Source of the DNA: Promethearchaeota archaeon
GTDB taxonomy: Archaea > Asgardarchaeota > Lokiarchaeia > Sigyniarchaeales > SOKP01
Assembly: GCA_019058445.1 (NCBI GenBank)
Contig: JAHPZA010000001.1
Coordinates: 1-64,000, forward strand
Direction: 5' to 3'
Length of the DNA: 64,000 nucleotides
Part shown: piece by piece, positions 44,784 to 53,594 of the stretch
How positions within the stretch are numbered: the first letter of the stretch is position 1
How the letters are laid out: each line of letters begins with the position of its first letter
Position numbers and translations under genes: made by a program
Notes under the pieces: model-generated
Seen by the model: only the letters and a program-made list of their open reading frames with translations
Told to the model about the DNA's origin: nothing
Database searches by the model: none

Positions 44784-45428
44784 ATGAAGTTAATATTTTG
44801 TGATATAAATGAACAAATGATTGAAGCTTGGAACAAATATTTTACTCAAGATTCCAATATCGAGATATATCATGGTTCTATTTTTTCTCTACATACGGAT
44901 GCGATTGTAAGTCCCGCAAATTCGTTTGGTTTCATGGATGGGGGTTTAGATCTCCAAATTTCGAGGTTTTTTGGATGGCATGTACAAGAACGCCTTCAAG
45001 AACTTATAAAACATAAGCATCATGGAGAATTACTAGTGGGAAATGCTGAAATTGTTCAAACTGACCATGATATAATCCCATTTGTTATTTCAGCCCCCAC
45101 AATGCGAGTTCCGATGATCCTAAAAAATTCAGTAAATGTTTATTTAGCTACAAGAGCATTATTGATGTTAGTAAGATATGGAGAATTTCCAAATGGTAAA
45201 TTAATCAGAGATTCTGTAAAAAAAATTGCGATTCCTGGTATGGGAACTGGAGTAGGCCGTGTAACTTTTGAGATTTGTGCCCTACAAATGAAAAAAGCAG
45301 TGGATGATTTTTATTATGAAAAATTAAAATTCCCAGGTTCTTGGTATGAAGCTCAGAAGAATCATCAGTTACTATATTCGAAAATTACCACTGATCTACA
45401 AATTGATAATAAAAACGAGCAGATTTGA
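44784..45428 (+). CDS. Macro domain protein (ADP-ribose binding)
   Basis: About 214 residues. DAIVSPANSFGFMDGGLDLQI is the first macro-domain motif with the Asn that aligns the ADP-ribose, and VKKIAIPGMGTGVGRVTFEICALQMKKAV the diphosphate loop and last helix. It probably binds or hydrolyses ADP-ribose or derivatives. The frame opens at a TTG (44763); ATG 44784 (MKLIFCDINEQ) is preferred. It is divergent from the NMO gene. Confidence 0.88.
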   Translation: MKLIFCDINEQMIEAWNKYFTQDSNIEIYHGSIFSLHTDAIVSPANSFGFMDGGLDLQISRFFGWHVQERLQELIKHKHHGELLVGNAEIVQTDHDIIPFVISAPTMRVPMILKNSVNVYLATRALLMLVRYGEFPNGKLIRDSVKKIAIPGMGTGVGRVTFEICALQMKKAVDDFYYEKLKFPGSWYEAQKNHQLLYSKITTDLQIDNKNEQI

Positions 45429-45447
45429 AAAGAATATAAGGAAATAA

Positions 45448-46302
45448 TTACTCAACAGGGATTTTTTTGCCCGAAAAATCACGTTTATGCTTGCCAAAAT
45501 CTTCAATTTTGCTAAGGGTTAATGAATCAAAAACAGGTCCATCCTTACAAACTAGTAATCCTAGTGGATCCATGGCGCAGAGCCCACATATTCCGCAACC
45601 ACATCTCATAATTCTTTCAAGACTCGCATACAATTCAATATTGTGTTTTTCACATATTTGAAATAGTTTATATAACATGAGTTCTGGACCACAGGCATAT
45701 ACAATTAGGTTAGAGATATCATTTTTATTATAATCCTTTATTATGTTTTCAAATATATCCGAAGCAAATCCTTTTACTCCATAACTCCCATCATCAGTAC
45801 AATAATGAAATTGAGAAATTTCCTCGTTATAGATTTGAAACTCATCCATATATATTAAATCGCTCTCTATTTTAGCCCCCTCGATAACGGTAAAGTTAAA
45901 TCTTCTATTTATCAGTTCAGTTGAGAGAGCTTTTAACGCAGCCATTCCAATCCCACCTCCGATCAAGAAGATTTGCTTAGAATTATCCTCCGGAAGTTTA
46001 AAATAAGTACCTAAGGGACCTCTCACCCCAATATAATCTCCAATTTTTAAATTATGAAGGGCATTTGTGCATTCACCAATATTTTTTACCGTAATAGACC
46101 AGTTTCCGTCTTCACCGTATCCAGATATTGACATGGGAATCTCATCCACTCCCGGAACCCATATCATCACAAATTGACCCGGTTTAGGATGAATATATTT
46201 GTTAGGGTTGTTTTCTTTCATATTAAAAATAATGGTCTTAACTCCATGGCATTCATTAATTATTCGTTTGATACTTACAGTTCTTATGGTATTTTCAGTC
46301 AA
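45448..46302 (-). CDS. pyrK: Dihydroorotate dehydrogenase electron transfer subunit PyrK
   Basis: A 284-residue flavoprotein with ferredoxin-reductase fold. FAD site near the N-terminus (HPKPGQFVMIWVPGVDEIPMSISG), NAD site LIGGGIGMAALKALS, and the 2Fe-2S cysteines MRCGCGICGLCAMDPLGLLVCKDGPVF near the C-terminus. It passes electrons from dihydroorotate dehydrogenase to NAD+. Its start overlaps the pyrD stop by 8 bases, so the pair is co-transcribed. Confidence 0.94.
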   Translation of the reverse strand: MTENTIRTVSIKRIINECHGVKTIIFNMKENNPNKYIHPKPGQFVMIWVPGVDEIPMSISGYGEDGNWSITVKNIGECTNALHNLKIGDYIGVRGPLGTYFKLPEDNSKQIFLIGGGIGMAALKALSTELINRRFNFTVIEGAKIESDLIYMDEFQIYNEEISQFHYCTDDGSYGVKGFASDIFENIIKDYNKNDISNLIVYACGPELMLYKLFQICEKHNIELYASLERIMRCGCGICGLCAMDPLGLLVCKDGPVFDSLTLSKIEDFGKHKRDFSGKKIPVE

Positions 46303-47221
46303 AATCTGGCACCTCTTGAGTTTTAAACTGATGAGCTAATCCTTTTATCTCGTTAATTGATGTAAATTCGTGTTCTTTAAGATACGTAATTAATCCTTTA
46401 TTAATTTCGCTAATTACTTCTAATCGCTTATATAATGCGGTACCTATCTGTACTGCTGAAGCTCCAGCTAAAAGAAATTCAACTACATCTTCCCAGGAGT
46501 CAATACCTCCACACCCAATAATGGGGATTTTTAAGCATTTAAACAGATCATACACTTTTTTGATGGCGATTGGATGAATAGCCTTTCCCGAAAGCCCTCC
46601 ACTACCATGAGATAAAACTGGTCTTTTAGTATTCACGTCTATTTTCATTGCTGCTAAGGTATTTATAGCAACAACAGCATCGGCACCACCTTTTTCAGCG
46701 GCTAAAGCTATTTCATTTAAATTTGTAACATTAGGGTTCAATTTTACAAAGACAGGAACAGAAATATTCTCTTTTAGATACTTTACGATATGATATGTTA
46801 AATTTTTATCAATCCCAATAGAAGAGACTTCAGCATGAGGGCAGGAGATATTTATTTCAATTGCATCCGCCCCAGCTTTTTCGGCTTTTTTAGCTACGTC
46901 TAGATAAATCTCATTAGTGTCTCCGAATACGCTCACTATAAGCGGGATATGTTGTTCCTTTATTTTTCTTATTTCTGATACAAATTCATCAATTCCAGGA
47001 TTTCCTAATCCAACGCTATTCATAAAAGTTCCGGGATATACTTCGATTATTGAAGGATTTTTATATCCTATTCGTGCTTTTGGGCCGATAGATTTGGTAG
47101 TTACCGCACCGGCACCGGCATTGATAACTCTCATCATCGAAGAATAAGATACTCCAAGAATACCCGAGGCTAAAATAATTGGAGATTTTAGGTTTAAACC
47201 AGAAATATTTGTTTCTAGCAT
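46295..47221 (-). CDS. pyrD: Dihydroorotate dehydrogenase, class 1B (PyrD)
   Basis: A 308-residue FMN (beta/alpha)8 enzyme of pyrimidine synthesis. NSVGLGNPGIDEFVSEIRK and NISCPHAEVSS have the Cys catalytic base of class 1, PVFVKLNPNVTNL the substrate lysine region, and GCGGIDSWEDVVEFLLAGASAVQIGTAL the FMN phosphate site. It requires PyrK, encoded directly downstream. Its start is 86 bases from the divergent Nop5 start. Confidence 0.95.
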   Translation of the reverse strand: MLETNISGLNLKSPIILASGILGVSYSSMMRVINAGAGAVTTKSIGPKARIGYKNPSIIEVYPGTFMNSVGLGNPGIDEFVSEIRKIKEQHIPLIVSVFGDTNEIYLDVAKKAEKAGADAIEINISCPHAEVSSIGIDKNLTYHIVKYLKENISVPVFVKLNPNVTNLNEIALAAEKGGADAVVAINTLAAMKIDVNTKRPVLSHGSGGLSGKAIHPIAIKKVYDLFKCLKIPIIGCGGIDSWEDVVEFLLAGASAVQIGTALYKRLEVISEINKGLITYLKEHEFTSINEIKGLAHQFKTQEVPDFD

Positions 47222-47307
47222 TTTTTAAAAGAAAAAATTACTTTCTATCTTATAATTATTTTTATTGGAGAATATTTAAATTCTTAATAATTAATAGAAT
47301 TAGGAAA

Positions 47308-48531
47308 ATGAAATGTTTCATTGTTGATACCTTCATAGGAGTTTTTGCATTTGATGAGACCGGTAATATTTTAAATTTCATAGATTTTGATGGAAATACT
47401 CAAACGATAATAGAGTTCTATAACTCAATTGATTTAGGAATAATTGAGAAAGAATATGAACAATTTCTTGGAGAATTAAAAACTTCTGGGTTTGATGAAT
47501 TTAAATTTGATAATAAAGAATTAAGAGAGATTAGTACTGAAAAATTAGGATATCAAACTGTTTTGGAACCTTATTCTTTAGAATTTAAAAACTTTAGATT
47601 AGATTTAGAAAATCAACTGAAAAAAGTTGGATTATCTATTTCACGAGAAGAATTATTGGAAAAATATAAGATAATCAATGAGGAACTCATTAAAAAGAAA
47701 GTAAGTCAGCTTGGTGGACAAAGTGATAATATTATTATTCAAATCATAGAAACACTTGATATGCTTAAAAAATCACTTAGTTTATTTTCAACTCGTTTAA
47801 GAGAATGGTATGGACTATATTTTCCCGAGTTAACAGATAAGATTATTGAAGATAATATTCAAGTGGCGCATTTAGTAACCACTTTAGGTGAAAGAGAAAA
47901 TTACACAGTTGATAATATAAAGAAAAACTTTGAATTTAACGATCATTTAGTAAAAAGTTTAGCTACAAAAGCCTCTGAATCAATGGGTGCAAATTTTGAT
48001 CTAGGAATGGTACAAAATTATGCACATCAAATCTTATCATTAGATTCTTATAGGAATGAGTTAGAACATTATTTAGATGAGTTGATGGAAAAATCAGCAC
48101 CTAATCTTAATGCGATTGTGGGTAATCTAATAGGAGCCAAGCTTATTGCGAAAGCAGGAAGTTTAAAAAAGCTTGCTTATATGCCTGCTTCAAGGATTCA
48201 ATTACTAGGAGCTGAAAGAGCACTCTATAGATTTCTTAAAAGTGGAGAGAAGAGGCCTAAACATGGATTAATCTTTCAGTGGAGACAGATAAGGAGCAGT
48301 AAATTCCATCAAAGAGGTAAAATCGCTCGAGTAATAGCTGGGAAAATAGGTATTGCTTCAAAGGTGGATTATTTCGGGGGGGAATTTATAGGAGATGTTT
48401 TGGCAAAAGATATTGAAGAAAAAATAAAAGAAATTGAAATAAAATATCCAAAACCTCCAAAAAAAAAGAGTGAACCCGCAAAGCCAATCAGGAAGAGACC
48501 TCGAAAGAAAAAAAAAAGAGTTCAACAGTGA
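47308..48531 (+). CDS. nop5: Nop5 (Nop56/58-like) C/D box RNP protein
   Basis: A 407-residue archaeal Nop5. The C-terminal Nop domain reads SAPNLNAIVGNLIGAKLIAKAGSLKKLAYMPASRIQLLGAERALYRFL, preceded by the long coiled coil and followed by a basic tail (PKPPKKKSEP..., many Lys). It joins L7Ae and fibrillarin on C/D sRNAs to direct 2'-O-methylation. The frame is open further upstream (47179), but ATG 47308 (MKCFIVDTFIGVFAFD) is the standard start. Fibrillarin usually follows immediately; here it is 2.1 kb away. Confidence 0.95.
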   Translation: MKCFIVDTFIGVFAFDETGNILNFIDFDGNTQTIIEFYNSIDLGIIEKEYEQFLGELKTSGFDEFKFDNKELREISTEKLGYQTVLEPYSLEFKNFRLDLENQLKKVGLSISREELLEKYKIINEELIKKKVSQLGGQSDNIIIQIIETLDMLKKSLSLFSTRLREWYGLYFPELTDKIIEDNIQVAHLVTTLGERENYTVDNIKKNFEFNDHLVKSLATKASESMGANFDLGMVQNYAHQILSLDSYRNELEHYLDELMEKSAPNLNAIVGNLIGAKLIAKAGSLKKLAYMPASRIQLLGAERALYRFLKSGEKRPKHGLIFQWRQIRSSKFHQRGKIARVIAGKIGIASKVDYFGGEFIGDVLAKDIEEKIKEIEIKYPKPPKKKSEPAKPIRKRPRKKKKRVQQ

Positions 48532-48667
48532 AATTGTATAAGATAAATGAGTTAATTTTACGCTGAAATTACGATTTAATAGGCTAAATTATAAAGTATA
48601 CTAAAAGCGTTTAGAAAAAAATAGCTTTGAAAAGAATTCAAATTATATTAGAGATTAGTATAGAATA

Positions 48668-49525
48668 ATGAACGTCCCATTAAACATTGACTTAAAAGGA
48701 AAAACTGCTGTTGTAACGGGTGGTGGAGGTATTCTTTGTGGATCTTTTTCAGAGGCACTTGGGAAATGTGGAGCTAAAGTTGCAGTGTTAGATTTACGCA
48801 AAGATGCGGCAGATAAAGTTGCCAATAAAATTAAGGCAAGTGGGGGAATTGCTATGGGGATTAAGGCAAATGTATTGCAACTTACGAGTTTATTAGAAGC
48901 TGAAAGGACAATTTCAGAAAAATTTGGTCCTTGTAATATTTTAATTAATGGTGCGGGGGGAAATCATCCCAAAGGCACAACTTCAAACGAGTTTTTAACT
49001 GTGGAAGATTTAGAACGTAAAGAAGAGGGATTCAAAACGTTTTTTGATTTGGATCTCGAGGGTTTTAAGTTTGTATTTGATCTAAATCTTATTGGTACTC
49101 TTCTACCAACTCAGGTTTTTGCTAAAAAAATGATACATCAAAAAAACGCAGTTATTATAAACATCTCTTCGATGAATGCCTTTTTGCCACTCACTAAAAT
49201 TCCAGCATATAGTGGAGCCAAGGCAGCAGTGAGTAATTTTACAAAATGGTTAGCTGTACATTTTTCAAGAGTAGGAATTCGTGTAAATGCGATTGCTCCA
49301 GGATTCTTTTTAACAGATCAGAACCGACATTTGCTTATTGAAGATGATGGATCATACACACTTCGAGCAGAAAAAATAATGAGTCAAACACCTATGCAGC
49401 GTTTTGGTAAACCCGAAGATTTACTGGGAACTCTTCTCTGGCTTGTTGATGATCATGCATCTGGTTTTGTAAATGGAATTGTAGTCCCTGTAGATGGTGG
49501 TTTTTCTGCATATTCAGGAGTATAG
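48668..49525 (+). CDS. SDR-family oxidoreductase, probably D-mannonate oxidoreductase
   Basis: A 285-residue short-chain dehydrogenase. TGGGGILCGSFSEALGKCGAKVAVLDLR binds NAD(P), INISSMNAFLPLTKIPAYSGAKAAVSNFTKWLA contains the Ser-Tyr-Lys active site, and NAIAPGFFLTDQNRHLL is the SDR Pro-Gly loop. Mannonate dehydratase follows after 53 bases, and SDR-type fructuronate reductases are known in such pairs, so it likely reduces D-fructuronate to D-mannonate or the reverse. The pair lies between Nop5 and fibrillarin, an unusual place. Confidence 0.82.
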   Translation: MNVPLNIDLKGKTAVVTGGGGILCGSFSEALGKCGAKVAVLDLRKDAADKVANKIKASGGIAMGIKANVLQLTSLLEAERTISEKFGPCNILINGAGGNHPKGTTSNEFLTVEDLERKEEGFKTFFDLDLEGFKFVFDLNLIGTLLPTQVFAKKMIHQKNAVIINISSMNAFLPLTKIPAYSGAKAAVSNFTKWLAVHFSRVGIRVNAIAPGFFLTDQNRHLLIEDDGSYTLRAEKIMSQTPMQRFGKPEDLLGTLLWLVDDHASGFVNGIVVPVDGGFSAYSGV

Positions 49526-49578
49526 TTAGATGTATAAAGAAAGGATAAGATCTATACTTACAATAAGGTGATAAAGAT

Positions 49579-50631
49579 ATGATAATGACTTTCCGATGGT
49601 ATGGGGTTGATGATCCAATCCCTCTTAAGTATATAAGGCAGATTCCAAGAGTATCGGGGATTGTGTCTGCGTTATATGATGTTCCTATAGGTGATGTGTG
49701 GCCTCTGGAAAAGTTGAAATTGCTCCAAAAGAATATTGAAGCTGCCGGATTAAAGTTGTCTGTAATTGAGAGTATACCTGTCCATGAAGATATTAAATTA
49801 GGACGTAGTAATAGAGATGAATTGATTGAAAATTATTGTCAAAGTATTCGAAATATGGGCTCTCTTGGTATAGAAATACTCTGTTATAATTTCATGCCGG
49901 TATTTGATTGGACTCGAACCGATTTAGCAATGGAGCATTCTGATGGATCAACATGTCTTTGTTATAATCAAGAAGAGTTAAAGAAAATAGATTTAAGAAA
50001 AGATTCTTTAGAACTTCCAGGGTGGGCAACGAATTATACGAAAAAAGAATTAGAGGTTCTTTTAGATGCATATCTTGAAGTTGATGATGATGCGCTATGG
50101 GCAAACTTAGAATATTTCTTAAAAAGAGTAATTCCTGTTGCTGAAGAATCTGGTGTTAAAATGGGTATTCATCCAGACGATCCCCCATGGTCTATCTTCA
50201 ATCTTCCCCGCATAATAACTGACGAAGCTGCGTTAGATCGTTTTATTCACATTGTAGAAAGTTCATCAAATGGAATAACGTTTTGTACGGGTTCGTTTGG
50301 TCCAAATTCAAAAATGGATTTAGTGAAATGTATTCGTAAATATGGTGCGATGGGGCGGATTCCGTTTACACATTTACGAAATATAAAGCGCACGGGGGAA
50401 TATAGTTTTCATGAAGTTGAGCATCCGACCGAGTTTGGTGATATCAACATGTATGAAGTTATAAAAGCGTATATAGAGATAGGATTCACTGGAGCTATAC
50501 GTCCAGATCATGGAAGAATGATCTGGGATGAAAAGGGTCGTCCGGGATATGGATTATATGATCGGGCATTAGGAGTAATGTATTTAACAGGTCTCTGGGA
50601 GGGAATTCAAAAGACCCTTCAAAATAAATAA
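49579..50631 (+). CDS. uxuA: Mannonate dehydratase (UxuA)
   Basis: A 350-residue TIM-barrel enzyme that converts D-mannonate to 2-keto-3-deoxygluconate. MTFRWYGVDDPIPLKYIRQIPRVSGIVSAL is the family N-terminus, with metal ligands in LGIEILCYNFMPVFDWTRTDLA, MGIHPDDPPW, FCTGSFG and PDHGRMIWDEKGRPGYGLYDRALGVMYLTGLWEG. The N-terminal GGTGATAAAG before ATG 49579 is a fair ribosome-binding site. It forms a hexuronate unit with the SDR gene. Confidence 0.93.
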   Translation: MIMTFRWYGVDDPIPLKYIRQIPRVSGIVSALYDVPIGDVWPLEKLKLLQKNIEAAGLKLSVIESIPVHEDIKLGRSNRDELIENYCQSIRNMGSLGIEILCYNFMPVFDWTRTDLAMEHSDGSTCLCYNQEELKKIDLRKDSLELPGWATNYTKKELEVLLDAYLEVDDDALWANLEYFLKRVIPVAEESGVKMGIHPDDPPWSIFNLPRIITDEAALDRFIHIVESSSNGITFCTGSFGPNSKMDLVKCIRKYGAMGRIPFTHLRNIKRTGEYSFHEVEHPTEFGDINMYEVIKAYIEIGFTGAIRPDHGRMIWDEKGRPGYGLYDRALGVMYLTGLWEGIQKTLQNK

Positions 50632-50653
50632 ATAATAAATTGAGGTAATAAAG

Positions 50654-51349
50654 TTGAGTAAACTAGAAATTAGGAAGCACCCAAAACTTTTTGAAGTGTA
50701 TGTTTCAGGGCCGTCGGATAATCTAAGATTGTATTCAAAAAATTTGATACCCGGACATAAAGTCTATAGTGAAAGGTTAATTGACTATAAAGGGATTGAA
50801 TATAGAGAGTGGGATCCTTATAGAAGTAAATTAGCTGCTTTAATTCTGGAAAATCCCATGAGCAATTTTCTATCAAATACTCTAAATTGCCTCTATTTAG
50901 GGGCGTCATCAGGAACTACAATTTCTCACCTTTCTGATATTGTTAAGGATGGAATAATTTATGGAATTGAATTTGCAGAACGGAGCATACGGCAATTAAT
51001 TCAAAACACTTCTAATAGGAAAAATATCATACCTATATTAGGAGATGTGAGGTATCCTGCAAGTTATGCGAAATCAATTTTTAATGAAATAGATTTGATT
51101 TATCAAGATGTAGCACAGCCTAACCAAGCGGAAATTGCTGTATTAAATTCTGATTATTATCTTAAAAAAGATGGATTAATCATATTAGCTATAAAGTCTC
51201 AATCAATAGATAGTGTTTCAAAATCACAAGAAATTTATAAGAGAGAAAAGGAGATACTTGAAAATGCGGATTATGAAATTTTAGAAAGCATTAATATCCA
51301 TAAATATGCAGCTAATCATATCGTTTTAATAGTCAAAAAGGAAAATTAA
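50654..51349 (+). CDS. flpA: Fibrillarin-like rRNA/tRNA 2'-O-methyltransferase
   Basis: A 231-residue SAM methyltransferase. RLIDYKGIEYREWDPYRSKLAALIL is the fibrillarin N-terminal signature; LYLGASSGTTISHLSDIV is the SAM-binding motif; VYGIEFAERS-like, ILGDVRYP and DLIYQDVAQPNQ complete it. It methylates targets chosen by C/D sRNAs together with Nop5. The start is a TTG at 50654, 11 bases after a TGAGGT ribosome-binding site. It is separated from nop5 by the two hexuronate genes. Confidence 0.95.
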   Translation: MSKLEIRKHPKLFEVYVSGPSDNLRLYSKNLIPGHKVYSERLIDYKGIEYREWDPYRSKLAALILENPMSNFLSNTLNCLYLGASSGTTISHLSDIVKDGIIYGIEFAERSIRQLIQNTSNRKNIIPILGDVRYPASYAKSIFNEIDLIYQDVAQPNQAEIAVLNSDYYLKKDGLIILAIKSQSIDSVSKSQEIYKREKEILENADYEILESINIHKYAANHIVLIVKKEN

Positions 51350-52023
51350 TCAAAATAATCAGTTATTTTTTTACTTCCAACTTCTTCACGTAGGATTTTT
51401 TTTGTGGTTTCCCAGGTTGTTCTCACAAAGTATGGCACTTTTTTATTCTTTCTAATCCATTGCTTAAGAAAATCAGTAGTTCTTTTATCAGAGGGATATC
51501 CGGAGCCTATATCTCCATATTTCTGCTTTAACTTATCGATTATGGTGTCTCTAGTATCTTTAGCGATTATCGAAGCTGCAGAAACTATTGGATAAATATC
51601 ATCAGCTCTATGTTTAGAAATTATATTTGTTGGTTTATAGTGTAATAACATTTTTATAGCGTTTCCAAATCTTTTTTCATTTACATCTGCCGCATCTACA
51701 TAAATGACATCAGGTTGTAGTTTATTAATAATCTCTGCCATTTTTAATTCTTCTAATCGATTTAAGGTAATTTTATCTTTTTCTCGGTTATCAATTTCTT
51801 TCGCAGAAACTATTATAACCTCAAAAGAATGACAGTTCTGTTTAATTATTTGGGTTAACTGAGCCCTTTTTTTAGGGGAGAGTTTTTTAGAATCTCGTAC
51901 TCCAATTTCTTTTAAAATAGTAATTTTAGATTCATTAAAACAAACACCACATATAACGAGCGGTCCGATGACTGGTCCTCTGCCAGCCTCATCAATTCCG
52001 CATACAAGATTAGCTTTCTTCAA
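51346..52023 (-). CDS. rnhB: Ribonuclease HII
   Basis: A 225-residue RNase HII that removes ribonucleotides from DNA and RNA primers. CGIDEAGRGPVIGPLVICGV holds the first two acidic ligands, YVDAADVNEKRFGNAI the third, and IVSAASIIAKDTRD the fourth with the DEDD core. GDIGSGYPSDKRTTDFL is the typical GSGYPSDP-like loop, here with Lys-Arg in place of Pro. The stop overlaps the flpA 3' end on the other strand. Confidence 0.94.
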   Translation of the reverse strand: MKKANLVCGIDEAGRGPVIGPLVICGVCFNESKITILKEIGVRDSKKLSPKKRAQLTQIIKQNCHSFEVIIVSAKEIDNREKDKITLNRLEELKMAEIINKLQPDVIYVDAADVNEKRFGNAIKMLLHYKPTNIISKHRADDIYPIVSAASIIAKDTRDTIIDKLKQKYGDIGSGYPSDKRTTDFLKQWIRKNKKVPYFVRTTWETTKKILREEVGSKKITDYFD

Positions 52024-53038
52024 ATAATTCCACGAAATCCTTTTCAGTATCCATCTTTTCTAAATCTTTTAATTTAATTACAGGAACTTTAATATTATCA
52101 CTGGTTAATCTTATTTTATGATTTGATAATTTAAAATCATCATTCACAATGAAAAACGCGTTTTTATGAAAAAATTTCGCAAACGATCTAAGATGATGAA
52201 GGTTTAATTTTGCAACTTTTGTAGTGTCTTGGGAAAGTCCAGATAACACCGGATAAAATTCATCACCGGTATTTAAAACGTAATTATTCGAAGAAATGGA
52301 AAATTCAAAAGGGAGTTGTCCTTTCTTATACCAAATGGTTGAAACTCCAATATCCTCAAAAATATCTTGAAGATGTGATTCAACATCAGTAAGGTCTCGT
52401 TTTTGGGATTTTTCTTCTTGAATGAAGTTCACCTTAATTTGCCATTCGAATACGTTAATTTTTCTAAAAATTGTTTTGTCATCAAGGATTTGGAGTATTT
52501 TCTCAGCAATTTTTTGAGAAGGACGCATCGTTTCATTTTCATAAGAACATAGAGTTCGTTTTGTGACTCCTAACTGTTCAGAGATTTCCTTTCGAGATAT
52601 ACTTTTTTGTTCTCTTATAGATTTCACTAAATTTCCATCAAGGAAAATAATTTTTCCTCCTTTTCTACTCAAGCATGTAGGGTAGATATTACTATTCAGA
52701 ATCATAGATATTGTTCTACTTGAGATAAATGGCAGATCTTCTCGTAGATATATAGTATTATCTTCTAGTTTATTGTAGCGATTCTTGATTCCAATTAGTA
52801 ATGGATGACAGTCCAATAACATACATAAATTCTTTAAATTTTCAATGACAGATTCATTTAAATTATCGATATTAGGAAAAACTTTTACTAAATAAATCAA
52901 GTTATTCTTTTTTATTAAAAAGTCAACACAAAACTTAGTTTTCTTATTTAGTATATCATGAAAAGTTAAAATTTCATAGTTATTTTTCTTAAATAAGGAC
53001 TCAAGACCTTGAAGAATATTATCTACCATTATTTCCAT
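52010..53038 (-). CDS. HTH transcriptional regulator (COG1395-like)
   Basis: A 342-residue archaeal regulator. Residues ~145-200 form an XRE-type HTH: LVKSIREQKSISRKEISEQLGVTKRTLCSYENETMRPSQKIAEKILQIL. Flanking alpha/beta domains resemble restriction/Vsr-like N-terminal sensing parts of the COG1395 family. It overlaps RNase HII by 14 bases, so the two may form one transcription unit. Its own promoter region carries two inverted repeats of ATTTCAAA-TTTGAAAT, consistent with autoregulation. Confidence 0.85.
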   Translation of the reverse strand: MEIMVDNILQGLESLFKKNNYEILTFHDILNKKTKFCVDFLIKKNNLIYLVKVFPNIDNLNESVIENLKNLCMLLDCHPLLIGIKNRYNKLEDNTIYLREDLPFISSRTISMILNSNIYPTCLSRKGGKIIFLDGNLVKSIREQKSISRKEISEQLGVTKRTLCSYENETMRPSQKIAEKILQILDDKTIFRKINVFEWQIKVNFIQEEKSQKRDLTDVESHLQDIFEDIGVSTIWYKKGQLPFEFSISSNNYVLNTGDEFYPVLSGLSQDTTKVAKLNLHHLRSFAKFFHKNAFFIVNDDFKLSNHKIRLTSDNIKVPVIKLKDLEKMDTEKDFVELFEES

Positions 53039-53077
53039 TATGTGAATAACATAAATGAATAAAAAATTTTTCTATTT

Positions 53078-53140
53078 ATTTCAAATTATTTTTTGAAATT
53101 GTTGTATATTTAAACTCTACAGATTTCAAATTTTTGAAAT
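53078..53140 (-). promoter_or_regulatory. Two palindromes around a TATA box: candidate autoregulatory operator
   Basis: ATTTCAAA (53078-53085) with TTTGAAAT (53092-53099), spacer 6, and ATTTCAAA (53123-53130) with TTTGAAAT (53133-53140), spacer 2. Between them lies TGTATATTTA (53103-53112), which on the minus strand reads TAAATATACA, a TATA box for the HTH gene starting at 53038. Two identical half-site pairs flanking the TATA box fit a repressor operator. Confidence 0.5.
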
Positions 53141-53594
53141 ATTTCTTAAATTTCTAATTGTTAAATACACTCTTAAAATTAATATACAAAATAAATGCAT
53201 TAGACTAAGAGTAGAAGAAGTTTATAGCACAAATAAACACATCCTAAAAATTACCTATAAATTATTGCCTATTAATATTTTATGCATACTAAAATCAATT
53301 CATAGATGAATTAATCATATGATAAGGAATAATTAATAAATCTGTGAACAATTTAAAAAAACCAATTATACCTTTTCTTTGACATTCCTTCCAGATTCCA
53401 TAAGGTATCCCGTACATTGTGAAAAAACATATAGTAATGTATGGCTAAATCCCGAAGTGTGACCAAATCATCTAAGTTTGTAGTATCTACGAGCTTTTTG
53501 GAGATTTTCTAATTTTTTTTACAATAATCCTAGTAATATTTACAATGGGATTCCTAATTTTAAAAATATTTTACTATGAAAATTTGAAATATAA
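53141..53594. other. Gap of about 450 bases, no gene seen
   Basis: AT-rich, no coding frame longer than about 30 codons that looks real and no tRNA fold. It marks the left edge of the accessory region. Confidence 0.4.
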
